Shown piece after piece: positions 8,638-18,201 of a DNA stretch of 64,000 nt. Each line of letters starts with the position of its first letter. Position 1 is the first letter of the stretch. The notes under the pieces are model-generated. The model saw nothing but the letters and a program-made list of their open reading frames with translations, was not told the origin of the DNA and made no database searches. The DNA is from Leisingera sp. JC1 (lineage in GTDB: Bacteria; Pseudomonadota; Alphaproteobacteria; Rhodobacterales; Rhodobacteraceae): the NCBI RefSeq assembly GCF_001679925.1, contig NZ_LYUZ01000081.1, forward strand, positions 179,100 through 243,099. Reading direction: 5' to 3'. Made by a program: the position numbers and the translations under genes.

Positions 8638-8746
8638 TTGACCGATGGCCAGCCCTTTCGTAACGTCCTACGCAATAACTAAGTCGGCCAGTCCGACGGG
8701 GAGATGCAAACACGAAAAAGGGAACCAACCGGTTCCCTTTTTTGCA
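8638..8746 (+). ncRNA. Candidate small RNA with own promoter and terminator
   Basis: TTGACC (8638-8643) and TAACGT (8661-8666), 17 bases apart, resemble a housekeeping sigma promoter. Transcription would start near 8673. The roughly 73-base product would hold a hairpin GTCGG (8683-8687) with CCGAC (8693-8697), then a strong terminator GGGAACC (8720-8726) with GGTTCCC (8731-8737) and six T residues. The order promoter, hairpin, terminator in a stretch without a gene is what an intergenic small RNA looks like. No known RNA family is recognised. The terminator could also stop leftward transcription because A residues flank it on the other side. Confidence 0.45.
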
Positions 8747-8875
8747 TTTTTTCAGAGACTTCCGCAGTTGAGCTGTTGTGCGCGGAATTCCCCGCTAATC
8801 CCGAGTAATAGGCCTGACACCGTCCGGGCGGCGTGATAAACGCGTTGCCAGCGTCTTTAGAAAAATGAGGCATTC

Positions 8876-9532
8876 ATGTTGAAGTCCCTGACCCCGATCA
8901 CGCTTGCCGCGGTGCTGGCTATGTCCGCGCCGCTGGCGGCGCAGGAAACCACCGCAGAGGAGACTGACACCACAGAACAGGCCGCCGGGGCGGAAACCGC
9001 AGAGCAGGCGGAACAATCTGAATCGACCGCGGACCAACTGCTGGATCTTGGCGAACCGGTTGCTGACGGCCCAAAGCTGGGGGACCGCTATTCCAAGGAA
9101 AAGCACGGCGACTGGGATCTGGCCTGCATCCGCACCGAGCAGGAAAACGATCCTTGCTCACTGCTTCAGGTACTGGCCGGACCGCAAGGCAACCCGATGG
9201 CTGAGGTGTCGCTGTTCCGTATCGAGCAGCAAGGCGGCCAGGCGGTTGCCGGTGCCACCGTAATCGTTCCGCTGGAAACCCTGCTGCCGGCAGCGCTGAC
9301 CATCTCCATCGATGGCGCGCCGGCCAAGCGCTACAACTATTCCTTCTGCAACCCGCTGGGCTGTGTCGCACAGATCGGCCTGACCCAAGGTGACATCGAC
9401 GCCTTCAAGAAGGGCAAAGAAGCCGTATTGTCGCTGCGCCCTGCACCTGCGCCGGACCAGGTTGTGTCGATGAAACTTTCTCTGAGCGGCTTCACCGCGG
9501 GCTATGACGTCGTGGACGTCGTCAAGCAATAA
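8876..9532 (+). CDS. Invasion-associated locus B (IalB) family protein
   Basis: This 218-residue secreted protein starts with a clear signal peptide (MLKSLTPITLAAVLAMSAPLAAQ). A Glu/Thr-rich acidic linker of about 40 residues follows, then an IalB-type domain with GDWDLACI, a Cys pair (ENDPCSLL) and FCNPLGCVAQIG. Family members in alphaproteobacteria are periplasmic or envelope proteins; despite the name, free-living marine members have no shown role in invasion. The ATG at 8876 follows AATGAGG. It is a single gene ending in a shared bidirectional terminator. Confidence 0.88.
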   Translation: MLKSLTPITLAAVLAMSAPLAAQETTAEETDTTEQAAGAETAEQAEQSESTADQLLDLGEPVADGPKLGDRYSKEKHGDWDLACIRTEQENDPCSLLQVLAGPQGNPMAEVSLFRIEQQGGQAVAGATVIVPLETLLPAALTISIDGAPAKRYNYSFCNPLGCVAQIGLTQGDIDAFKKGKEAVLSLRPAPAPDQVVSMKLSLSGFTAGYDVVDVVKQ

Positions 9533-9561
9533 GCCCCCTAGCCGAACGGCAATGAAATGAA

Positions 9562-9592
9562 AACGCCGCGTGCCCAAGGGCCGCGGCGTTTT
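9562..9592. terminator. Bidirectional terminator
   Basis: AACGCCGCG (9562-9570) pairs with CGCGGCGTT (9582-9590). A residues precede and T residues follow, so it can stop both the IalB gene and the convergent ketoacyl synthase gene. Confidence 0.8.
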
Positions 9593-9603
9593 CTGTGCAA
9601 CCA

Positions 9604-10812
9604 TCAAACCTTGCGCAGCGCCAGCACAGCGTTCAGCCCGCCAAAGGCAAAGGCGTTGGACAGGGCCACCGCAACATTGGCTTCGCGCGCCACATTCGGA
9701 ACCACATCAAGCGCGCATTCCGGATCCGGCTCCTCATAGCCGATGGTCGGCGCAATCACCCCGTCGCGCAGAGCCATGATGCAGGCCAGGAGCTCCACCG
9801 CGCCGGTGCCGCCGATCAAGTGGCCGTGCATGGACTTGGTGGAGGATATCATCAGGCTGTCAGCGTGCGGGCCGAACACATCTGCCACGGCAGCGCATTC
9901 CGTCTTGTCATTGGCCGCCGTGCCGGTGCCATGGGCGTTGATGTATCCAACCTCTGAGGCGTCGATACGGGCATCCTGCAGCGCGCCGGCAATGGCCCGA
10001 GCAGCCCCCTGCTTGCTGGGCATCACGATGTCCGCCGCATCCGAGGACATGGCAAAGCCGATGACTTCACACAGGATTTCGGCACCGCGCGCCCTGGCGT
10101 GCTCATATTCCTCGAAGACAAAGATTCCGGCGCCTTCGCCCTGCACCATGCCGTTGCGGTTGGCGCTGAACGGGCGGCATGCGTCCTTGGACATCACCCG
10201 CAGGCCCTCCCAGGCTTTCACTCCGCCAAAGCACAGCATGGATTCCGACCCGCCGGTGATCATTGCCGGGCTCATTCCGGAACGCACCATTTGAAACGCC
10301 TGTGCCATCGCATGATTGGAAGACGCGCAGGCCGTGGATACGGTGAAGCTCGGCCCCTTAAGGTTAAACTGCATCGACACATGGCCGGCCGCTGCGTTGT
10401 TCATCAGCTTGGGCACGACAAACGGATGCACCCGGTTCTTGCCGTCCTCGTAGACGCTGCGGTAATTCTCATCCAGCGTCTGCATGCCGCCGCCGGAATT
10501 CCCCAGAACCACACCGGCTTTGGCCGACAACTCGCCATGGAACTCCAGCCCCGATTGTTCAATCGCTTCCTTGGCGGCGGTCAGCGTGAACTGGGTGAAC
10601 CGGTCATAGAGGCTCATTTGCTGGCGGTTGAAACGGCCCTCAGCCTCGAACCCTCGGACCTGTCCGCCGATCCTGATGGCCAGCCGTTCCACATCGCGAA
10701 AGTCCAGCTGGCCAATGCCGCAACGGCCCTCCCGCATGGCAGCCAGCGTGGCGGGCACCGAATGGCCCAGGGCATTGATGGTTCCGGCCCCGGTAATGAC
10801 GACGCGTTTCAT
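9604..10812 (-). CDS. Beta-ketoacyl-ACP synthase, FabF-like
   Basis: The product (402 residues) is a thiolase-fold condensing enzyme that extends an acyl chain bound to an acyl carrier protein. The Cys-His-His triad is intact: Cys162 in STACASSNH, His294 in NAHGTGTA and His331 in KSMHGHLIGG. It is the last gene of the set lpxD, acyl carrier protein, ketoacyl synthase, six bases after the carrier gene. That context suggests it makes a special acyl chain, perhaps for lipid A, instead of bulk fatty acids. Rhizobial AcpXL clusters also pair a carrier with FabF-like enzymes. Confidence 0.9.
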   Translation of the reverse strand: MKRVVITGAGTINALGHSVPATLAAMREGRCGIGQLDFRDVERLAIRIGGQVRGFEAEGRFNRQQMSLYDRFTQFTLTAAKEAIEQSGLEFHGELSAKAGVVLGNSGGGMQTLDENYRSVYEDGKNRVHPFVVPKLMNNAAAGHVSMQFNLKGPSFTVSTACASSNHAMAQAFQMVRSGMSPAMITGGSESMLCFGGVKAWEGLRVMSKDACRPFSANRNGMVQGEGAGIFVFEEYEHARARGAEILCEVIGFAMSSDAADIVMPSKQGAARAIAGALQDARIDASEVGYINAHGTGTAANDKTECAAVADVFGPHADSLMISSTKSMHGHLIGGTGAVELLACIMALRDGVIAPTIGYEEPDPECALDVVPNVAREANVAVALSNAFAFGGLNAVLALRKV

Positions 10813-10818
10813 GAAGCT

Positions 10819-11076
10819 TTACGCTTTTTCCAGGACCAGCTTGTCGATCCCGGCAACAATTGCCGCGACATTGGAAATGTCAAAGTCGCTTTTCTCCGGC
10901 TCATTGGCGTTGAAAGGAATCGAAATGTCGAACTCCTCCTCAATCGCAAAGATGCTCTCGACCACGCCCAGGCTGTCGATCCCCAGATCCTGAAGCGTGC
11001 TGTCGAGGGTCACATCCGACGGTTCCAGAACCGCCTGTTCGGCAATTATTGCAATGACCTTATCCTGCGTGCTCAT
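10819..11076 (-). CDS. Acyl carrier protein, possibly AcpXL-like
   Basis: This small acidic protein of 85 residues carries acyl chains on a phosphopantetheine arm. The attachment site is Ser35 in GIDSLGVVE. The body is four-helical in pattern, with an insertion-like stretch (FNANEPEKSDF) between helices that ordinary AcpP lacks. It sits between an lpxD homologue and a ketoacyl synthase, so a dedicated role in making or delivering the lipid A acyl group is inferred. GGGGATC stands before the ATG at 11076. Confidence 0.88.
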   Translation of the reverse strand: MSTQDKVIAIIAEQAVLEPSDVTLDSTLQDLGIDSLGVVESIFAIEEEFDISIPFNANEPEKSDFDISNVAAIVAGIDKLVLEKA

Positions 11077-11124
11077 GTAAAGATCCCCGATTTTCTGCCT
11101 GAGGCTGATGTAGGTATTAGACGG

Positions 11125-12198
11125 TTACTTGAAAACAGCCTTTTTTAACAATTCGATGTCACGCATCAAACGCGGCAGGCGGCGCTGCGCCTTATACATC
11201 TCGGTGTTGGTCTCCATCTTGACCGCGGGATAGCCCATGATGACACGGCCTGCCGGCACATTGGACAGGATTTTGGTGCCGCCGCCGGCAATCACCCCGT
11301 CGCCGATGAAAATATTGTCGACCACACCGCACTGGCCGCCCAGCACAACGTTGTTGCCGATGTCCACCGAGCCGGAGATCCCGGTCTGGCCGCACAGCAG
11401 GCAGTCATTGCCGACACGAGTGTTGTGGCCCACGTGCACGAGGTTATCGAGCTTGCTGCCATCGCCAATCACGGTGTCGCGGATGGTGCCGTTGTCGATG
11501 GTGCAATTGGAGCCGATCTCCACATCATCGCCGATTGTGACTGCGCCCAGCGAATGGATTCGGACCCAGGATTGCGCCTTGGCCTCGCCCTGGTCGCCCA
11601 GGGTCTTGCGCACGTTTTCCGCGCCGGACACTTCGGGCGTGACATAGGAAAAACCATCGCCGCCCACCCGTGCGCCAGGCTGTGCGCGGAAACGGGCTCC
11701 AATGGTTGCTCGGGCAGAGATGGAAACCATTTCGCGCAGGTATGCATCATCACCGATAACGGCATCCGCCCCGACATAGCAGTGCGGACCAATGACAGAC
11801 CGTGCGCCGATCCTGGCGCCTGCCCCGATCACGGCCAGCGGCCCGACAGAGACATCTTCGCCCAAAACAGCTGCAGGATCGATGACGGCAGAGGGGTGGA
11901 TGCCCGGCGGGAACCCCTGGCCGCGGTCCAGCATTGCAGTCACACCGGACATGGCCATGCGCGGACGCGGGGCAAAGATCGCCGCTTTCAGTCCGAACGA
12001 CTGCCAGTCCGCACCGTCCCAAAGAATGGCAGCCTGCGCCAGCCCTTCCTTCAGGCCGCCGGCATACTTCGGCGCCATTGCCATGGCCAGCTGGCCTGCC
12101 TGCGCGTCCTGAGGCTCCGCCGCCTCTGCAACCTGCAGGTCGAGGTCGCCCTCGGCATCAGCGCCCAGAGACTCGGCGATCTGGCGGATTGTGAACAT
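11125..12198 (-). CDS. lpxD: UDP-3-O-acylglucosamine N-acyltransferase (LpxD)
   Basis: LpxD moves a 3-hydroxyacyl chain from acyl carrier protein onto the amino group of UDP-3-O-acylglucosamine, the third step of lipid A synthesis. The 357-residue protein has an N-terminal domain (MFTIRQIAESLGA), then a left-handed beta-helix of hexapeptide repeats from about residue 100. GGDGFSYV and the catalytic His in VHVGHNTRVG are present. It is not beside bamA, fabZ or lpxA, the usual lpxD neighbours, so it may be a second copy served by the carrier protein encoded next to it. Its start codon is covered by a hairpin (12197-12236). Confidence 0.9.
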   Translation of the reverse strand: MFTIRQIAESLGADAEGDLDLQVAEAAEPQDAQAGQLAMAMAPKYAGGLKEGLAQAAILWDGADWQSFGLKAAIFAPRPRMAMSGVTAMLDRGQGFPPGIHPSAVIDPAAVLGEDVSVGPLAVIGAGARIGARSVIGPHCYVGADAVIGDDAYLREMVSISARATIGARFRAQPGARVGGDGFSYVTPEVSGAENVRKTLGDQGEAKAQSWVRIHSLGAVTIGDDVEIGSNCTIDNGTIRDTVIGDGSKLDNLVHVGHNTRVGNDCLLCGQTGISGSVDIGNNVVLGGQCGVVDNIFIGDGVIAGGGTKILSNVPAGRVIMGYPAVKMETNTEMYKAQRRLPRLMRDIELLKKAVFK

Positions 12199-12236
12199 GT
12201 CAGGCCCTCTCAGAATATCCTGTATGGGCCTGACAT
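12197..12236 (-). promoter_or_regulatory. Inverted repeat covering the lpxD ribosome site and start codon
   Basis: On the plus strand ATGTCAGGCCC (12197-12207) and GGGCCTGACAT (12226-12236) are perfect 11-base arms with an 18-base loop. In mRNA sense the downstream arm contains the GAGAGGG ribosome site region and the first two bases of the lpxD ATG. The fold would hide the start, or act as an intercistronic terminator after the L,D-transpeptidase gene. Confidence 0.5.
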
Positions 12237-13865
12237 TTACCCCTGAACGCTGGGCAGCACCACCCCTGCCCGTTCCAGTGCAGCCCAGACCTTGGCGTCA
12301 CGGCCATAGACATCCCGGCGGAATTCAGCGCGGCCTTTGCCGGACACGACAGCGGTCCGGTAAATGATGTGCACCGGCACTTTCGTTTCCAGCTCGACCT
12401 TGGTTTCCTTGCCGGAATTCAGAATGCGGTGAAAGAAATCCTTGGGGTTTTCGGTCTGTTTAGCCAGCAGCGCATAAGCAAATTCGAACGGCTGGGCCAG
12501 ACGGATACAGCCGTGCGAAAAGGCGCGAACCTCACGGGCAAACAGGCTCTTTTGCGGGGTGTCGTGCAGATAGATGTTGTACTTGTTCGGAAACATGAAC
12601 TTGACCAGCCCCAGCGCGTTACGGCTGCTGGGGGGCTGGCGCATGGAGAACGGGAAATTCCGCGCCGTGTATTGCGAGAAATCTGCCGAGCCGCGGTTCA
12701 CCACCCGGCCGCGGCTGTCGGTGATCTGGATATGGCCAACAGCATTCGGGTTATTCTGCAGCTTCGGCAGGTATTCCTTGGTGATGATCGAGCGCGGCAC
12801 ATACCAGCTCGGATTGATCACCATATGCTCCATCTCGTCCGAGAACTCCGGGCTGCGGCGGTCGTGAGTGTTTTTGCCGATCACCGAGCGGGTCTCAAAG
12901 GTCACATCGCCGTTGTCGACGATCTTGGCGGTGAAATCGGTCTGGTTGACAAGAATATGGCGTTCGCCGCGCTCCGGCGTCAGCCAGCGCTCGCGCTCCA
13001 TCGCAATGATGACAGACTTGAGACGCGCGCTTACCGGCTTGTTGATCTCATCAATGGTACCCGGACCAGCCACCCCATCGGTTTCCAGGCCATGATCGGA
13101 CTGGAAGCTTTGCACGGCCTTCTCAAGAGCCGCATCATAGGTCCGCGCGGCGCTGCGCGGCAGGTAGCCCATCAGCATCAGCCGGTTGCGAAGCGCAATT
13201 ACAGCCGGACCCTGATCGCCTCTCTCCAATTTCTTGGCGTTCACTGCCGGGCCCCAGCCGCCTGCAGCCATAACCTGCTCCAGCCGCAGTTTTTCCCGCA
13301 TCAGCCCGCGGTACTGCTGCGATGCCGGAACCAGGCTGCGCAAATAGGCATATGGCTGGGCTTCGCGGATCCCCGCCAGGAAGTTCGCCCCGTCCACAGT
13401 ATGTTTTTTGCGCACCATGCCGTCATCGATCTGCGACGGAACCAGCAGTCCGGTCTGCAGATCGGTGGCATATTGCACCAGGGCACGGCTCAGCGCGGCC
13501 TCGACATTGCCGATATCACGCGTCGTGCGCACACCGCGCATCTGCTCAATCAGCGCGCTGACCTCGGCAGAACGGTCCGGCAGGCCATGGGCCTGGGTGT
13601 CGCCCAAGGCCGCCAAAAGGGCATTGCGGCGCTGGCGCGACGCCTCATCCTGACCGGTCCAGATCGCCTGGTATCCGTTTTTGCGGTAAAATTCAGCGAC
13701 AGCGTCGCTGCCGTAAGCCGCCTCGGCGACCGCTTGGCGGAAAGCCGCCGAAACCTCAGCCTGTGCTGAACCGGAAACAGCCCCGGCGGCCAAACCGCCC
13801 AGTGCCAGGGCAAACAGCCCTGCCTTGATCCCTGGCAAGAAGCTTCCTGCAGTCGCACGAGTCAT
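12237..13865 (-). CDS. L,D-transpeptidase with peptidoglycan-binding domain (LdtD/YcbB type)
   Basis: This exported 542-residue enzyme links meso-diaminopimelate residues in peptidoglycan (3-3 bonds). It has an N-terminal signal ending near SAQA, a scaffold region, a peptidoglycan-binding domain around residues 205-260 (LERGDQGPAVIALRNRL), and a YkuD catalytic domain from about 290. The catalytic motif is FSHGCIRLAQP near residue 455, with the Cys nucleophile present. The architecture matches E. coli LdtD (YcbB). It is divergent from a DUF882 gene; in E. coli the same two families are neighbours (ycbB, ycbK). Confidence 0.9.
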   Translation of the reverse strand: MTRATAGSFLPGIKAGLFALALGGLAAGAVSGSAQAEVSAAFRQAVAEAAYGSDAVAEFYRKNGYQAIWTGQDEASRQRRNALLAALGDTQAHGLPDRSAEVSALIEQMRGVRTTRDIGNVEAALSRALVQYATDLQTGLLVPSQIDDGMVRKKHTVDGANFLAGIREAQPYAYLRSLVPASQQYRGLMREKLRLEQVMAAGGWGPAVNAKKLERGDQGPAVIALRNRLMLMGYLPRSAARTYDAALEKAVQSFQSDHGLETDGVAGPGTIDEINKPVSARLKSVIIAMERERWLTPERGERHILVNQTDFTAKIVDNGDVTFETRSVIGKNTHDRRSPEFSDEMEHMVINPSWYVPRSIITKEYLPKLQNNPNAVGHIQITDSRGRVVNRGSADFSQYTARNFPFSMRQPPSSRNALGLVKFMFPNKYNIYLHDTPQKSLFAREVRAFSHGCIRLAQPFEFAYALLAKQTENPKDFFHRILNSGKETKVELETKVPVHIIYRTAVVSGKGRAEFRRDVYGRDAKVWAALERAGVVLPSVQG

Positions 13866-14212
13866 AATTTCCGGTCCTTGCGCCGATTTTTGTCAATTCT
13901 GGCAGTGCCTAACTGAAATTCTGGTAAATGCCAGCCGCTGTTGTCCATTCACAATTGCGAAAAGTCAGCTTTGATGCAGCAATGCCGCGTCTATGAAACC
14001 CGGCTGCAACAGTCGCGGGGAAAAGTTCCCTCGCCCTCCCCTTATGCGCAAAAATTCGCCGAAAAACGGGCTATCCGTTACAGCGCGGCAAAGAAATGTT
14101 GGATCAGGATTCTCTGTGTGCCATACATGCCGCACGTTAACTGAGATCGTTAACGAGCCCGTAACATCGGGCAATAGGCAGGACTAAAAGCGTACGGGAC
14201 GGCGCAGTGACA
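13866..14212. other. Gene-free stretch between divergent cell-wall genes
   Basis: The 347 bases hold the promoters of the L,D-transpeptidase and DUF882 genes. A direct repeat CGTTAAC (14135-14141 and 14148-14154) is the only motif that stands out. Its TTAA cores are nine bases apart, not the seven of a CtrA site. No small gene or terminator was found. Confidence 0.5.
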
Positions 14213-14782
14213 ATGGCAAAAACCACGGGCACGGGGATTTCCCGGCGTTCTCTCTTGGGTGTATTTGCTGCAACCGCAGTGGCAGCAGCCCCGACTTTCT
14301 CCAATGCAGCAGGTTTCCTTCGCGGCGGCGGAGACATCCGGCGCATCCGCATGTATTCGGGCCGCACCGGCGAGCGCTTGGACATGGTGTATTGGATCGA
14401 TGGCGATTACATCAAAGATGCGGTCAAGGAAATCAATCACTTCATGCGGGATTGGCGCACCGATGAAGTCAAGAACATGGATCTGCGGACCATTGACATC
14501 ATGGCGGCCTCCCACAACCTGCTGGATGTGAACGAGCCCTACATGCTGCTGTCCGGCTATCGCAGCCCCAAGACCAACGCCATGCTGCGCAGCCGCTCGC
14601 GCGGGGTCGCGAAAAACTCGCTTCACATGCGCGGCCAGGCCGCCGATCTTCGCCTGGCTTCCCGGTCGGTATCCCAGATGGCGCAAGCAGCCGAGGCGTG
14701 CCACGCCGGTGGTGTTGGTAAATACCACCGTTCGAATTTTGTGCATATGGATTGCGGCGTTGTCCGCACCTGGCGCGGCTGA
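14213..14782 (+). CDS. DUF882 family protein, MepK-like murein peptidase, Tat-exported
   Basis: This 189-residue protein begins with a twin-arginine signal (ISRRSLLGVFAATAVAAAP), so it is folded in the cytoplasm and exported by Tat. The DUF882/M15-like core holds metal-site features: SGYRSPKTNAMLRSRSRG, SLHMRGQAADL with His and Asp, and NFVHMDCGVVR with a further His. E. coli MepK (YcbK) of this family is an endopeptidase that can cut 3-3 crosslinks. Being next to the enzyme that makes such crosslinks supports a similar job. The ATG at 14213 is preferred to a GTG two codons upstream. Confidence 0.88.
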   Translation: MAKTTGTGISRRSLLGVFAATAVAAAPTFSNAAGFLRGGGDIRRIRMYSGRTGERLDMVYWIDGDYIKDAVKEINHFMRDWRTDEVKNMDLRTIDIMAASHNLLDVNEPYMLLSGYRSPKTNAMLRSRSRGVAKNSLHMRGQAADLRLASRSVSQMAQAAEACHAGGVGKYHRSNFVHMDCGVVRTWRG

Positions 14783-14806
14783 GCACGCCTGACTTTGCAA
14801 GAATGC

Positions 14807-14840
14807 AAGCCTGCACTCCGGGTGCAGGCTTTTCTGTTTT
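14807..14840 (+). terminator. Terminator after the DUF882 gene
   Basis: AAGCCTGCA (14807-14815) pairs with TGCAGGCTT (14823-14831), followed by TTCTGTTTT. Confidence 0.85.
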
Positions 14841-14950
14841 CAGAACTTCTGGCCGAAGCCGCAATCTCCGGGCGAAGTCAGGAAATTGGAAACAGGCAGT
14901 TTTTCCCGTTGCAGAGGCAATCAAGCACGGGTATACCCCGGCTTAACAAC

Positions 14951-15027
<77 letters not shown>

Positions 15028-15130
15028 TCTTCACATTGAAACCTCAAAGCGTTTTAAGCTCTTAAAGCTATTTAAAGAGCCTGCCGCTAACTACTCTGCC
15101 TGTACTTCAATATGCGGCCAGAGAGGCAGA

Positions 15131-15466
15131 ATGGCACAGACCAACTCTATTTTCCGGACAGCGAAACCAACAGAGCCCCGGCTTCGTCTGAACTTGCCCT
15201 GTACAATAAATTTGTCCGGATCTGTGCGGGAGGCCATAGTTTACAACATCAGCTACAGCGGTTTTGCCGTCCGCCTGCCTGATGAGGGGCAGAACAGTTT
15301 TAGCCTGGCAGAACTGCAATCTGTCTCCATCGAAGACATCGCCGAATTTGAGGTTCGAACCCGCTGGCGGAAGGACGCGAGAATTGGCTTCGCGTTCCTC
15401 AGCAAGCGCGGCGCACGGCCAATATTGGATGCATATTTCACCAAGAACGGCGAGTTCCCGACCTGA
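15131..15466 (+). CDS. Small PilZ-domain protein
   Basis: The 111-residue protein is essentially one PilZ domain, a fold that often binds cyclic di-GMP. The second half of the binding motif is clear (NISYSGFAV, matching N-x-S-x-x-G), while the first half is only EPRLRLNLP in place of a full RxxxR, so ligand binding is uncertain. GAGAGGCAG precedes the ATG at 15131. It stands alone after tRNA-Arg and converges with the LysR gene. Confidence 0.75.
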   Translation: MAQTNSIFRTAKPTEPRLRLNLPCTINLSGSVREAIVYNISYSGFAVRLPDEGQNSFSLAELQSVSIEDIAEFEVRTRWRKDARIGFAFLSKRGARPILDAYFTKNGEFPT

Positions 15467-15480
15467 AAGCCCGCCCTCGC

Positions 15481-16358
15481 TTACCCCAGATCAGCACTTA
15501 GGGCCTTGGTCAGCGCCTTCAGGACGTCACTTTGCCGCTTTGTTTTCCCTAGTCCCGGCGGCCAGGTCAGCCAATAGCCGTCTATCGTGGCCAATTCGGC
15601 GGCTGGCAGACAGATCAATTGCCCGGTCAGCAGCAAATTGGCTGCCAGAGCCCTGGATCCCAGTACTACCCCCATTCCAAGCCGGGCGGCCCGGAGGGCA
15701 TGCGCCATGGAATCCACCGAAACCGGCCCGGCCTCCGGCGCCGGCTCTCCGGTCACACGTGCCCACTCGCTCCATCCCGGCCGTTCTCCGCGCAACTCAA
15801 TCGCCGGCAACAAGCGCCAGTCCGCAGCTTGGCCAGGGGCTGCCATTGGCTGAAGAACCTCATTGGCCAGCAGGACTCCGTCGCGCCCCTGCCAGCTGCC
15901 GCGCCCGTAGCGGATATGCAGCGCACCATCCGCCGCTTCGAAATCCAACCGCTTCGGCACGGTTTCCGTCACAACCCGCAGTTCAGGATGACTTTCAGAA
16001 AACGCCGTAAGTCCCGGCATTAAAAACATTTCCAGATGTGATGGCTGGGCAGCGATCCGCAGTTCCCGAACACTGTGGCCGAACAGGTTTTCAGTGCCCT
16101 GCTCCAATGCGCGAAGGGAATCGTGGACCAGCGGCAGGTAGCTTTCGCCATCGACTGTCAGTGAAACGCCGCGGGCTGAGCGGATGAACAATTGCCGCCC
16201 TAGCCAGGCTTCCAGATTACGGATTCGCTGGCTGACAGCAGCCTGAGTTGCTCCGAATTCCTCTGCCGCTGCAGTAAAACTGCCATGACGGCCGGCGGCC
16301 TCGAAAACCTTTAGCCAATCAAGCGGCGGCAGGCCTTGCTTGGTCACTTTCTTGGGCA

Positions 16359-16359
<1 letters not shown>
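15481..16359 (-). CDS. LysR-family transcriptional regulator, likely regulator of the tmp operon
   Basis: This 292-residue DNA-binding regulator has the LysR helix-turn-helix at its N-terminus (FTAAAEEFGATQAAVSQRIRNLEAWLG, seen in parts near residues 27-53) and a GcvA-like effector domain. It is divergent from tmpA with a 99-base gap, the standard arrangement for a LysR protein controlling its neighbour. The effector is presumably the phosphonate substrate or an intermediate, which is inference from position only. Confidence 0.88.
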
Positions 16360-17592
<1,233 letters not shown>

Positions 17593-17595
17593 GAG

Positions 17596-18201
17596 ATGAG
17601 CAAGCCAGACGTCAGCCAGCTGAACCGGGACAATATCGTAGACTTCATCGGCGGTATCTTCGACCGCCGCGGCGATGAGGAATACCTGGGCGAGCCGGTC
17701 ACCATGGCCGAGCACATGCTGCAAGGCGCCACCATCGCCGAGCAGAACGGCCAGCCGGAAGAGATCATCGTTGGGGCACTCCTCCACGATATCGGCCATT
17801 TCACCAGCGAGTTCGGCACTTTCTCCATGGATGACACGGAGGACCGTTACCATGAGGAAGCCGGAGCCGAGGTTCTGGAGCAGTTCTTCCCGTCGGTCAT
17901 CACCGATTGCGTCCGTTACCATGTGGCCGCCAAGCGTTATCTTTGCGCCACCAAGCCTGAATATTTCAACCGTTTATCAGAGGCGTCTGTCCATTCCCTG
18001 AACCTGCAGGGCGGACCGATGAATGCGGAGGAAGTTGCCGAGTTCGAGCAGAACCCGAACCTCAAGCAGATCATCGCGGTGCGCTATCTGGACGAGGCTG
18101 GAAAACGGGACGACATGGACACTCCGGATTACTGGCACTTTGCGCCGATGGTCCAACGGATGGTGGACAAGCACATGGGAACGGGAGGTTCCGCAAAATG
18201 A
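17596..18201 (+). CDS. tmpB: HD-domain mixed-valent diiron oxygenase (TmpB), PhnZ-like
   Basis: TmpB cleaves the C-P bond of the hydroxylated phosphonate made by TmpA, releasing glycine betaine and phosphate. The 201-residue protein keeps the PhnZ pattern with the same spacing: Tyr30-Leu-Gly-Glu33 flap, His40, His64-Asp65, His68, His86, His109 and Asp166. These supply the diiron site and the Tyr/Glu gate that separates the oxygenases from ordinary HD phosphohydrolases. The gene starts after GGAGGG and overlaps the next gene by four bases. Confidence 0.87.
   Translation: MSKPDVSQLNRDNIVDFIGGIFDRRGDEEYLGEPVTMAEHMLQGATIAEQNGQPEEIIVGALLHDIGHFTSEFGTFSMDDTEDRYHEEAGAEVLEQFFPSVITDCVRYHVAAKRYLCATKPEYFNRLSEASVHSLNLQGGPMNAEEVAEFEQNPNLKQIIAVRYLDEAGKRDDMDTPDYWHFAPMVQRMVDKHMGTGGSAK

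Noticed and set aside
14137-14153. CtrA box in front of the DUF882 gene
   Set aside because: The two TTAA cores are nine bases apart instead of seven, so it does not fit the consensus.
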